Notes under the pieces: model-generated
Databases searched by the model: none
Told to the model about the DNA's origin: nothing
What the model saw: the letters and a program-made list of their open reading frames with translations, nothing else
Translations under genes and position numbers: made by a program
Part shown: piece by piece, positions 8,685 through 16,310 of the stretch
Layout: each line of letters opens with the position of its first letter
Position numbering within the stretch: the first letter of the stretch is position 1
Assembly (NCBI GenBank): GCA_013044035.1
Contig: JABEVE010000003.1
Location: forward strand, 1 to 42,082
Origin: Burkholderiales bacterium
GTDB lineage: Bacteria > Pseudomonadota > Gammaproteobacteria > Burkholderiales > Burkholderiaceae_C
Direction: 5' to 3'
DNA length: 42,082 nucleotides

Positions 8685-9428
8685 ATGGACATCCTGAGTC
8701 TCGTCGGTCTCGTCGTCGCGCTCGGTTCCATCTTGCTGGGGCAGTTGCTCGAAGGCGGGCATATCGCGTCGATCATTCAGCCCACAGCCTTTCTCATCGT
8801 CATTGGCGGGACCACGGGTGCGGTCATGCTGCAGTATCCGCTGGTCGTGTTCATGCGTTCGCTCAAAATGCTGCCTTGGGTCATCAAACCGCCTGCGCTC
8901 GATCCGCAAACCGCCATCCGCATGATGCTGCAATGGAGCGACACGGCGCGCAAGAACGGCCTGCTCTCACTCGAAGCCTTGGTCGACGATGTGCCTGATC
9001 CTTTCACGCGCAAAGGACTACAGATGCTGGTGGACGGCACCGATCCGGTCAAGATCCGCACCACCCTGGAGCAGGAGATCGGCGCGGTGGAGCACCACGA
9101 CAGCCAGGCCGCCAAGGTGCTCGAATCCGCCGGCGGCTACGCTCCCACCGTGGGTATTCTCGGGGCAGTCCTCGGGCTCATCCACGTGATGGAAAACCTG
9201 GCCGACCCCAGCAAGCTGGGCGAGGGCATCGCCGTGGCTTTCGTTGCCACCATCTATGGTGTGGGCTCGGCCAATTTGTTTTTTTTGCCAGTTGCGAACA
9301 AGATGAAAGGTATCGTGCATGCGCGCGCTAAATTGCAAGAGTTGATAGTCGATGGTCTGGTGTCGATCGCCGAGGGTGAGAATCCACGCAGCATCGAGGG
9401 CCGCCTGCAAAGCTATTTCGCACACTGA
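8685..9428 (+). CDS. motC: MotA/MotC-type flagellar stator protein
   Basis: This is a second MotA-family proton-channel stator subunit. The 247-aa product has four membrane helices, two at the N-terminus (starting MDILSLVGLVVALGSILLGQ) and two in the second half (YAPTVGILGAVLGLIHVMENL and IAVAFVATIYGVGSANLFFLPVA), with a cytoplasmic loop between. It is shorter than the classical MotA at 32860 (286 aa) and resembles MotC of Pseudomonas, which lies in the same post-fliA context. A MotD/MotB-like partner is normally the next gene, but none follows here, so it may pair with the MotB encoded at 33724. The symbol motC is by analogy. Confidence 0.88.
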   Translation: MDILSLVGLVVALGSILLGQLLEGGHIASIIQPTAFLIVIGGTTGAVMLQYPLVVFMRSLKMLPWVIKPPALDPQTAIRMMLQWSDTARKNGLLSLEALVDDVPDPFTRKGLQMLVDGTDPVKIRTTLEQEIGAVEHHDSQAAKVLESAGGYAPTVGILGAVLGLIHVMENLADPSKLGEGIAVAFVATIYGVGSANLFFLPVANKMKGIVHARAKLQELIVDGLVSIAEGENPRSIEGRLQSYFAH

Positions 9429-9467
9429 AGGCGGCGAGCCGAAGCCGGCCGGTCAGGGAGATGAACC

Positions 9468-9695
9468 ATGAGCCAGAGCGATGACGATTCCAATCCGATC
9501 GGGCCGGTCGAGCCATACGCGCCGATCAAAACCGTAAGTGACCAGCCCGTAGGTCAACCCCGAAGCCAACCCGGTGACCAGCGCCAACAGCCCAAGCCAA
9601 GGAAATCGCCAAACGGCACTCACAAGCCCCCGGAGCCGGCGCCACTAACCGGCCCTGGCGGTTCGCGGGGTGGACAGATCGACGAATTGGCCTGA
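9468..9695 (+). CDS. Small Pro/Ser/Gln-rich hypothetical protein
   Basis: The 75-aa ORF has a good ribosome binding site (AGGGAG shortly before ATG 9468) and lies in the place where a motD gene would be expected. The product is hydrophilic, with no membrane segment, rich in Pro, Gln and Ser. It has an acidic start (MSQSDDDSNPIGPVEPY) and an IDELA C-terminus. The sequence looks intrinsically disordered. It has no OmpA/MotB peptidoglycan-binding domain and no plug helix, so it is not a stator partner. Its function is unknown. The good start site and position between flagellar genes favour a real gene. Confidence 0.6.
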   Translation: MSQSDDDSNPIGPVEPYAPIKTVSDQPVGQPRSQPGDQRQQPKPRKSPNGTHKPPEPAPLTGPGGSRGGQIDELA

Positions 9696-9762
9696 CCCTG
9701 GTTAAGCTTCGATGGACCTCGATTGATCCGACCGCCCCCCACGATCCCAGCCGACACGCATC

Positions 9763-10281
9763 ATGGTCAATCTCCTGCTAGTGCTCGCCGCGCTTATCGT
9801 CTTGCTCCAAATCGGTCTCATGTCCATGGTGCGCAAGCTCATCCAGCAACTCGACCACGAGCGCGGACGCATCACGTTGCTGGAAGATCAAGTGGCCTCG
9901 GGCCCGGGAGAAGCAGAAGCTCCACGGGCTGATACACAAGGGAACTCGAATTCATGGATGCGCAATCCATCCGGCAGCTTCCAGCTTGTGCCCGAAGTTC
10001 CCCAGCCGGTCGCGTCTTCCACAGCGCCGGCACCCATGCGGCAAGCTGATCTGACCCCACCACCAGAGGATTTCCTCGACACCGTGGGCGAAGCCCGGAT
10101 TCCGGCAGCCCAGCCCCAAGCTCAAGCAGCACCAACCCAGGCTGAATTGCGTACGCAAATGCTCGATCTGATGCAGCAACTCGTGGGACAAGGTATGTCG
10201 GTGCGGGAGATAGCTGCGCGCTGCGGGCTCAGCGAGGCCGAGGCTGAGTTGATGCTCAGCCTGCAAGGAACCCAACGGTGA
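9763..10281 (+). CDS. DUF2802 family membrane-anchored protein
   Basis: The 172-aa product has an N-terminal membrane anchor (about residues 3-22, LLLVLAALIVLLQIGLMSMV), a short coiled-coil-prone segment (LIQQLDHERGRITLLEDQ), a long Pro/Ala/Gln linker, and a C-terminal helical module ending MSVREIAARCGLSEAEAELMLSL. That module is the DUF2802 signature and looks like a small helix-turn-helix. DUF2802 genes commonly sit in flagellar or chemotaxis clusters, but their role is unknown. The stop overlaps the GTG start of the FliK-like gene (GTGA at 10278-10281), implying coupled translation. Confidence 0.82.
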   Translation: MVNLLLVLAALIVLLQIGLMSMVRKLIQQLDHERGRITLLEDQVASGPGEAEAPRADTQGNSNSWMRNPSGSFQLVPEVPQPVASSTAPAPMRQADLTPPPEDFLDTVGEARIPAAQPQAQAAPTQAELRTQMLDLMQQLVGQGMSVREIAARCGLSEAEAELMLSLQGTQR

Positions 10282-11522
10282 GCAGCGCATCGGTTCCGCC
10301 CGCCGGTCTGCCGCTTGCACAGGCGGGCGGTACGGCTTTCAGTGCCCGCGCCGCGTCGCAGCCAGGCAGCCAGGCAGTGCCACTGGCGCTGCCCCCTGGC
10401 GCGCGCGTGGTGGCTGAGGTGGTACGGACGCAGACCGGCGGCGAGGTCTTGCTCCGTTTGGGCCAGACCTTGCTGGCCGCGACCCTGCCCGGCGGGCACA
10501 CCGTTGGACAACAACTCTCGCTGGTGGTGCTGAGCGAACCAGGGGAACAACCGCTGTTGTTGTTGGCTCCTCCCGGCAATCCGGCTTCTTCGCAGGCTCA
10601 ACTATCAGCCACGGCGCTGCTACTCGGGCGTTTGCAGCAGCCGCCACAAGGCGCTGTCTTGCAGCCGACCGACCCCGTTTGGGCGCAGCCCAGCGCTGGC
10701 AGCACCGTGCAACTGGCCATGGCCCTGGGGCGAACCATCAAGGCCAGTGGTCTGTTCTACGAAAGCCACCTCGCTGCCTGGGCACAGGGCCAGTTTCCCA
10801 TGCCCGAGTTGCTGAGCGAGCCTCAGGGCCGGCTTTCGCCCGTACTCGATGGGTTGGCCCAGAAGCCCGCAGGCGCGACCGCCCCGCCCCCATCTGTTCC
10901 GGGAGCCACGCCGCCTGTTGCAGCCGAGACGGCCCAAGGGCCATTCGGGCGGACGGGACCATTGGCTCCACCGTTGACGCAAGCCGGGCGGAGCGTCACG
11001 CCCGGACTGACGCGAGCCACTTCGGGCCAGCCCCAAGTGGCAATGCCCACTGCTGATGGGGGTTCGCCACATACGGTTCGGCAGGCGCTGGACGCCTACG
11101 TCGGCATGCAGGCCCAGCCATTGCTGATGCAAACGGCGAACGCCGATTTGCCGGCGCAGTTGCAAGGCCTGGTGCAGCAGCAGCTTGCAACCCTGATGCA
11201 TGGCTCGGTCATGTGGGCAGGGTCGATCTGGCCGGGGCAGGATCTGCAGTGGACGATCGAGCCGGACGACACACATCGCCAGCCAGTGTCGGAGCCTGTG
11301 CAAAGTGGCTGGACTTCGGTGCTCAAGCTCGATCTTCCTCGCCTCGGCGCGCTACGCGCGACCCTGCATATCGGCGCCGGTCAGCATCTGCGCGTAAGCG
11401 TGGAGCATGCCAAGCAAGCAGCAAGTCTGCTGGCGCCGCAGCGCGAAACCTTTCGCCAGGCCCTGCAGGACGCCGGGTTGCAACTCGACGCATTGACTCT
11501 GCACACCCGGCCTGCGGCATGA
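10278..11522 (+). CDS. FliK-like flagellar hook-length control domain protein
   Basis: The 414-aa protein starts with GTG overlapping the previous stop. Its N-terminal and middle parts are low-complexity (Ala, Pro, Gln, Gly), with a short beta-rich segment at about residues 35-95. The C-terminal 90 residues form a recognisable FliK C-terminal (Flg_hook) domain: WTSVLKLDLPRLGALRATLHIGAGQHLRVSVE. FliK C-terminal domains interact with FlhB-type cytoplasmic domains, and the next gene encodes just such a domain (FhlB). A genuine fliK, which normally lies in the fliE-fliJ region, is not in this window, so this may be a paralogue. Export and hook-length roles are inferred. Confidence 0.78.
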   Translation: MSSASVPPAGLPLAQAGGTAFSARAASQPGSQAVPLALPPGARVVAEVVRTQTGGEVLLRLGQTLLAATLPGGHTVGQQLSLVVLSEPGEQPLLLLAPPGNPASSQAQLSATALLLGRLQQPPQGAVLQPTDPVWAQPSAGSTVQLAMALGRTIKASGLFYESHLAAWAQGQFPMPELLSEPQGRLSPVLDGLAQKPAGATAPPPSVPGATPPVAAETAQGPFGRTGPLAPPLTQAGRSVTPGLTRATSGQPQVAMPTADGGSPHTVRQALDAYVGMQAQPLLMQTANADLPAQLQGLVQQQLATLMHGSVMWAGSIWPGQDLQWTIEPDDTHRQPVSEPVQSGWTSVLKLDLPRLGALRATLHIGAGQHLRVSVEHAKQAASLLAPQRETFRQALQDAGLQLDALTLHTRPAA

Positions 11523-11926
11523 AGTCGACACGCCAGCTCAAGGGGGAGTCCCTGAGTGGTCCCCAAGACGAGCAGCGCGAAGGGCGCATGCTGAATCCGG
11601 CTTCGTTTCCATCCATGGCCACCACGCCGCTGCGCGAGGCCGTTGCCCTGCGTTACGAGTCGCATGAGGGCACCGCTCCGCTGGTGCTGGCCAAGGGGCG
11701 CGGGTTGATGGCCGAGGCCATCATCACCCGTGCACGCGAGGCTGGGGTCTACGTGCACGAATCGCCGCAACTCGTGCAATTGCTCATGGCCATCGATTTG
11801 GACTCGCATATTCCCCCCTCGCTCTACCTTGCGGTGGCCGAATTGCTTGCATGGCTGTGGCGCATCGAACAGCAAACCGCGGCTGGTCCGGGACAAGCAG
11901 CCCCAGCTACTGTCCGACAACCGTAA
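11519..11926 (+). CDS. fhlB: FhlB, stand-alone FlhB C-terminal domain protein
   Basis: The 135-aa protein resembles only the cytoplasmic C-terminal half of FlhB. The core LREAVALRYESHEGTAPLVLAKGRGLMAEA aligns with the region after the FlhB cleavage site, and HESPQLVQLLMAIDLDSHIPPSLYLAVAELLAWLW matches its last helices. It has no membrane helices and no NPTH/NPSH motif, so it is not self-cleaving. In other bacteria FhlB can replace the cleaved FlhB fragment. ATG 11519 overlaps the previous stop (ATGA); starts at 11588 or 11615 are also possible, since the conserved part begins there. Likely role: modulator of export specificity. Confidence 0.85.
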   Translation: MKSTRQLKGESLSGPQDEQREGRMLNPASFPSMATTPLREAVALRYESHEGTAPLVLAKGRGLMAEAIITRAREAGVYVHESPQLVQLLMAIDLDSHIPPSLYLAVAELLAWLWRIEQQTAAGPGQAAPATVRQP

Positions 11927-11966
11927 CTGCTCCAATTACATCCCCTCAGGGAGCACAGACAACAAA

Positions 11967-13652
11967 ATGTCCAAGATGACATCACCCGTTCAGATCGCCG
12001 ATTTGGCGCGGGCTACGCTCAAGCGCCTGGGCGAATCGCGCCTGCCGCCAACACCGGAGAACTACAGCCGCGTCTACGTAGAGATTGCCCAAGGGGCGCC
12101 ACAGCCGACCCCAGCAATCGATGCTGACTCAACGTTTGGGCGGCCTGCACGTTTTCCCGCCGCAGCTGTCGGGCAAGTGCCCTGGGGCGCGTTACTGCTT
12201 AATTTGCTGAGCGAATGGGAACGCTCGCAAACTGGTTTGACCCAGTTGCAAAAACGCCAAGCCATCGACGCCCTGGGTACCGCAACGTCACCTCTCCAGG
12301 ACGCGGTGACCCTGCAACAAAAAATCGCCCAACTGCTGAAGCAATGGGCTGCGCTACCCAGCCGGCAGGCAGTCAAAGGCAATGCCGACGAGACGACAGT
12401 CCAGGAAGCAGCGACAGACGCGCCTTGGCGTCAGCTTTGGGGCCAGAGTCTGAAATACGGCCTACTGTCGTATTGTCTCGATGCTGACTTGCAGTCGCGT
12501 GTGCAGGCACTCATCGCCTTGGCAGAACGGGGCGATACTGCAGAAACCGTGAACCCGGCCATTTTGACCACAGAGAATCGGGAACTGTGGTTGAAGTGGG
12601 ATCGACTTCGCGCCGAGGACGAGGCTGTGCGCGACGGGCTGGTCGGCCTGTTCGACCTTGTCCTGGGGAATCTCGGCGAATTCCTCGCTCAAGACCACTG
12701 GATCTGCGTGCAGATGGCCGCCATCCAGGACACCCTGCGTCCACCGCTGGATACCGAACGACTGGAGCAAGCACAGGGCAGTCTCAAGCAATTGTTGTTC
12801 CGTCAGGGGGTGTTGCAAAAGAGCGCTGACGAGGTCCGTGCCACGGCTAAGGAACTCATCGGGATGGTGGTCCGCAATCTAGCCGGCTATGTCGAATATA
12901 GCGTCAACTACAACCGAGCACTCGATGGTGACCTGCAGCGGCTTGAAGCCAGTAACGATTGGGATGAAATTCGTCGCGTGGTCCAGGGCATCCTGACACA
13001 GAGCCGTGAGTTGCAGGAGCGCAGCGGCAAATTGGGCGGCCAGCTTCTACAGGCACAACGACAGGCTGCCGAGGCACACGAGCGCATCCAGAGTTTGGAG
13101 GACGAGTTAGAACAGGCCAGCCAGAAATTGCAGGAGGATCCTCTCACTGGCGCCCTCAATCGGCGCGGACTTGATGTAGCATTCGCCCGCGATATGTCAC
13201 GCGCCGAACGGCAGCGTCAGCCGCTTTCTGTGGCCTTGCTCGACCTGGACCACTTCAAACGCATCAACGATACCTATGGCCATGACCTGGGCGACGAGGT
13301 ACTACGTTCTTTGGTGCAACTCACCCGTCGCGTGATGCGGCCGACCGACGCCATCGCCCGCATGGGAGGCGAAGAGTTCATGCTGCTGCTGCCCGATGCA
13401 GACGCCGAACGCGCCTGGGGCGTGGTCGAGCGTTTGCTGGAGGCGTTCTGCCATCAGCGCGTGATGCACCAAACCAGTGGCCAGTGCGTTGAAGCCGCAT
13501 TCAGCGCCGGTATCGCGCAATGGTGCGTGGGTGAAGACTTCGCCGGGCTCTACCAGCGCGCCGACACGGCCCTCCTAGCTGCCAAACAAGCCGGGCGCCA
13601 GTGCCTGATGCAAGCCTCTCCGTGCGCGAAATCAGACAAGCCTCATGCTTGA
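11967..13652 (+). CDS. Diguanylate cyclase, GGDEF domain with coiled-coil N-terminus
   Basis: This makes c-di-GMP from two GTP. The 561-aa protein is soluble. The N-terminal 430 residues are mostly helical, beginning with an ATLKRLGESRLPPTPENYSRVY motif found in a group of GGDEF proteins, and end in a coiled coil that probably dimerises it. The GGDEF domain (about 380-550) contains DPLTGALNRRG and a catalytic GGEEF at 467-471. An inhibitory-site RxxD (RPTD) lies five residues upstream, so product inhibition is likely. ATG 11967 was chosen over a longer frame that overlaps fhlB; the ribosome binding site is weak. A c-di-GMP brake (YcgR) is encoded at 36492. Confidence 0.9.
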   Translation: MSKMTSPVQIADLARATLKRLGESRLPPTPENYSRVYVEIAQGAPQPTPAIDADSTFGRPARFPAAAVGQVPWGALLLNLLSEWERSQTGLTQLQKRQAIDALGTATSPLQDAVTLQQKIAQLLKQWAALPSRQAVKGNADETTVQEAATDAPWRQLWGQSLKYGLLSYCLDADLQSRVQALIALAERGDTAETVNPAILTTENRELWLKWDRLRAEDEAVRDGLVGLFDLVLGNLGEFLAQDHWICVQMAAIQDTLRPPLDTERLEQAQGSLKQLLFRQGVLQKSADEVRATAKELIGMVVRNLAGYVEYSVNYNRALDGDLQRLEASNDWDEIRRVVQGILTQSRELQERSGKLGGQLLQAQRQAAEAHERIQSLEDELEQASQKLQEDPLTGALNRRGLDVAFARDMSRAERQRQPLSVALLDLDHFKRINDTYGHDLGDEVLRSLVQLTRRVMRPTDAIARMGGEEFMLLLPDADAERAWGVVERLLEAFCHQRVMHQTSGQCVEAAFSAGIAQWCVGEDFAGLYQRADTALLAAKQAGRQCLMQASPCAKSDKPHA

Positions 13653-13725
13653 AGCCGATCGACGCAGCGGTGCGGTTGCCCGCGACTTGGGCAGCCCCTA
13701 CCATCGCTGAAAGACCTAGCCGCTC

Positions 13726-15627
13726 ATGGAACTGACCGACCTGCAAGCCCGCAATCAGCAGATCCTCGCCTTGTTGCGTGAAACTGGCCGGCCCATGCCA
13801 TCGCCAGGCCCAGTAGCGCTGGAGCTGATGCGCGCGGTGGAGCGGCGCGATGTGAGCGTGTTCGAGGTCTGCAACATCGCCCGCACAGCCCCGATGCTGG
13901 TGGCCAGAACCGTGCAGATGGCCAACTCGGCGCTCTACAGTGGGCTGCGGCCAACGGCCGCGATGGAAGACGCCGTCATGCGCATCGGCGTGGCCGCATT
14001 GGCGCGTTTGGCCGTGGGCCTGAGTCTCGTGCATGCGGCCGGCGGCTGGGACGCCGATTTCGACCTCAATCAGCACTGGCGGTGTGCCCTTGCACGCGGC
14101 TTGGTGCTGCAACACCTGGCACGGCGTTTGCGCAATCTGCCGAGTTCGGAGGCATTCACGTTGGGTTTGCTTGGAAACGTCGGCCAACTGGCCATGGTGG
14201 CCGCCTACGGAGCACAGGCTGCAACAGCCAACGAGGGTACCGAGGACGGCTTGCTGCGTCACCAGCGTCGTCTCTGGGCTTTCGACCAGAACCAGGCCAG
14301 CGCTGCGCTCCTCGATGGCTGGGGTTTTCCGATCAGCCTGTGGCTGGCGGCCTTGCCGATCGGCCAGGACACGGCGCATGCGGCAGGCCGCGGTGGCGAG
14401 CTTTCGCTGACGGTCGATGTCGCAAGATGCATGGCCGCAGCCTTGTGTGGGCCGGTCGACCCGGCCGAATTGCCGCGCCTGTACATGGGCGCCGCTCGCC
14501 TGGGGCTGGACGCGCAGGCCATGATTGCCATGCTCGACCAGCTGCGCGCCGACTTTCCCTCGATGGCACGAATCCTCGATATCAGCACGCCCGATGCACA
14601 GGCCGAGGCTGAATTCCAGCGCTTGCGCGCAGCCCTGTCCACAACCCCGCCGATCGACCGCCCCGGGCCGGGGGCTGCATTGGTGATCGCCGCCGACAAG
14701 GCGCGTGCGAGCGAAATCGACGACGCGCTGCAAGCCGATGCCGACCTGCGCGTGATTGTCGCGCCCGACCTCTGGCACGGCCTCGAATGGCTGCGTGACC
14801 TCCAGCCCGATGTTCTGGTGCTGAGCGCGGAGCTTGCCGGCGTCGACGTCGTCGCTCTGTGCCGCGAGTTGCGCGCCGCGCGCGGACCACGCCTGTATAT
14901 CCTGCTGGTGACGGACGATCCAGCGGCCGAGATGGTCTTGCAGGCCATGGACGCAGGCGCCAACGACGTATTGGCCATGCCTGCCGACGCCCGCCTCCTG
15001 CTGGCCAAGGTGCGTCTCGGTGGGCGTACCGTGCGTCTGATCGACGCCCTCGAGCAGGAGCGCCACAATGCCTTCGACATGCAGCGTGAACTTGCCCGGC
15101 TGAACGCGAATTTGCGCGCCGCTGCCTACAGCGACGATCTCACCGGCCTGCCCAACCGCCGCGCACTCGACGACTTTCTACAACGTGTCTGGGCCGAATC
15201 GGCGCGAGTGCGGCAGGCGCTATCTGTCGTGATCGTCGATCTCGATGCCTTCAAGCTTGTCAATGACAACCATGGTCACGAGGTCGGAGACCGGGTGCTC
15301 GTTGCTGTGGCTCAGGTGCTAAGGGCACAGACACGAGCTTCCGACATGCTTGCTCGTTGGGGCGGCGAGGAAATCGTGCTTGTCTGTCCCGGAACCGATG
15401 CCGCCGCTGCGGCCCTGCTGGCCGAGCGCATGCGTGGCGCAGTCGAGCGGCTGCGCGGAGATTTTCCCCAGATCACGCTCTCAGCAGGTGTAGCCCAAGC
15501 TGGCCCTGAAGACGAGGATTTTGCAGACGTGATGCGTGCGGCCGATGCCGCTTTGCTGCAAGCCAAACGCGATGGCCGCAACCGCGTCGTGGTCGCCCGG
15601 GCTCCGCGCGTGCCTGCGGGCGGCTAG
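13726..15627 (+). CDS. HDOD / pseudo-receiver / GGDEF fusion protein
   Basis: The 633-aa protein has three modules. An N-terminal HDOD domain (about 20-215) carries PMPSPGPVALELMRAVERRDVS and TVQMANSALYSGLRP. A receiver-like domain (about 317-440) has Ser367 where the phospho-accepting Asp should be and Met in place of the conserved Lys (LAMPAD instead of LTKPF), so it is unlikely to be phosphorylated. A C-terminal GGDEF domain has DDLTGLPNRRAL and GGEEI at 546-550, with an RASD inhibitory site. The final Ile instead of Phe is a tolerated variant, so cyclase activity is probable. The 3' end meets a minus-strand gene remnant. Confidence 0.88.
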   Translation: MELTDLQARNQQILALLRETGRPMPSPGPVALELMRAVERRDVSVFEVCNIARTAPMLVARTVQMANSALYSGLRPTAAMEDAVMRIGVAALARLAVGLSLVHAAGGWDADFDLNQHWRCALARGLVLQHLARRLRNLPSSEAFTLGLLGNVGQLAMVAAYGAQAATANEGTEDGLLRHQRRLWAFDQNQASAALLDGWGFPISLWLAALPIGQDTAHAAGRGGELSLTVDVARCMAAALCGPVDPAELPRLYMGAARLGLDAQAMIAMLDQLRADFPSMARILDISTPDAQAEAEFQRLRAALSTTPPIDRPGPGAALVIAADKARASEIDDALQADADLRVIVAPDLWHGLEWLRDLQPDVLVLSAELAGVDVVALCRELRAARGPRLYILLVTDDPAAEMVLQAMDAGANDVLAMPADARLLLAKVRLGGRTVRLIDALEQERHNAFDMQRELARLNANLRAAAYSDDLTGLPNRRALDDFLQRVWAESARVRQALSVVIVDLDAFKLVNDNHGHEVGDRVLVAVAQVLRAQTRASDMLARWGGEEIVLVCPGTDAAAAALLAERMRGAVERLRGDFPQITLSAGVAQAGPEDEDFADVMRAADAALLQAKRDGRNRVVVARAPRVPAGG

Positions 15628-15915
15628 GGCTCCGTTCACGCCATTGCTGCGCCCGCGTTGCCACCAGGCGGAGGTGGCTGCAAGGCGGAGGGCGCCGGCA
15701 AGGGCGATTCCCCTTGCCAAGCCTGACAACGCCGCAGACGCACCGTCTTCGCCCATCTGCATGATGCTGGCGATGTGGCCGGGAACATGCGCCTCGGTCA
15801 GCCGGCACAGGATCGCGGCAAGGTCCTCGATAGCCGAGCCAGCGGCAAGATCGTTGAGGATTTGGGTGGGAAGGTCGAGCAGATCGAACGTTGCGGTGGC
15901 GGTCATCGCAGCCAT
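15628..15915 (-). pseudogene. Truncated GAF-type protein gene remnant
   Basis: The frame starts at ATG 15915, overlapping the previous stop by 13 bases. It reads like the first helix and strand of a GAF sensor domain (LLDLPTQILNDLAAGSAIEDLAAILCRLTEAHVPGHIASIMQMGEDG). After about 45 residues similarity is lost: a stretch resembling ALRLAAT appears out of place, then low-complexity Ala/Arg sequence. The open frame continues to 15481, over the 3' end of the HDOD-GGDEF gene on the other strand. A full GAF domain needs about 150 residues, so this looks like the 5' end of a gene whose remainder was deleted. Confidence 0.5.
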
Positions 15916-16310
15916 CTTTGGTTTTTGTGGCTCAGCAAGGTGATGACGAACACACGGTGCCCGTCATCCTCGGGGCGGCTGCCGCGTCGGCAGTCGGCGA
16001 CCTCGGCGAGGATGTGCTGGGGGTGCGCGACGGCGGCGGCGTTTTTGTCGATCATCACCGGGTCGCCGCGCTCGAGCGGAAAATCGGTGATCAGAGTGAG
16101 GCGCCCGTCGGCGTGTTCGGCAGCCAGCGTCGCAGTCTCCGCGGCTGCACCATCGTGCCAGCCACGGCGCAGCAGAATGCGCCGCGGCTGGAAGGTGCCG
16201 CGGTTGTCCAGGCGCAGGCCTTGGGTCTTTTCCAGCAATTCCTGTAGCCGCGGGTCGTCCCAGTCGACGTCGACCAGCTTGTTGGTGGGATCCTGGGGCT
16301 TGCCGCTCAC
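15903..16310 (-). CDS. Small hypothetical protein, possibly PilZ-like
   Basis: The 135-aa product follows the GGDEF-EAL gene with an ATGA overlap (16307-16310), so it is translated with it. It is soluble. Residues 40-130 alternate beta-strand-like segments: QPRRILLRRGW, ADGRLTLITDFPLERGDPVMID, HILAEVADCR and GHRVFVITLL. The layout recalls a PilZ barrel, with an early Arg pair and a GxxVxV strand, but the DxSxxG motif is missing. The C-terminal part of the 257-aa protein at 20968 has a similar strand pattern. A PilZ relationship is an inference; function is unknown. Confidence 0.6.
   Translation of the reverse strand: MSGKPQDPTNKLVDVDWDDPRLQELLEKTQGLRLDNRGTFQPRRILLRRGWHDGAAAETATLAAEHADGRLTLITDFPLERGDPVMIDKNAAAVAHPQHILAEVADCRRGSRPEDDGHRVFVITLLSHKNQRWLR

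Noticed and set aside
13660-13710. TGCCC/GGGCA hairpin between the two cyclase genes as a terminator
   Set aside because: Only a 5-bp stem and no run of T follows.
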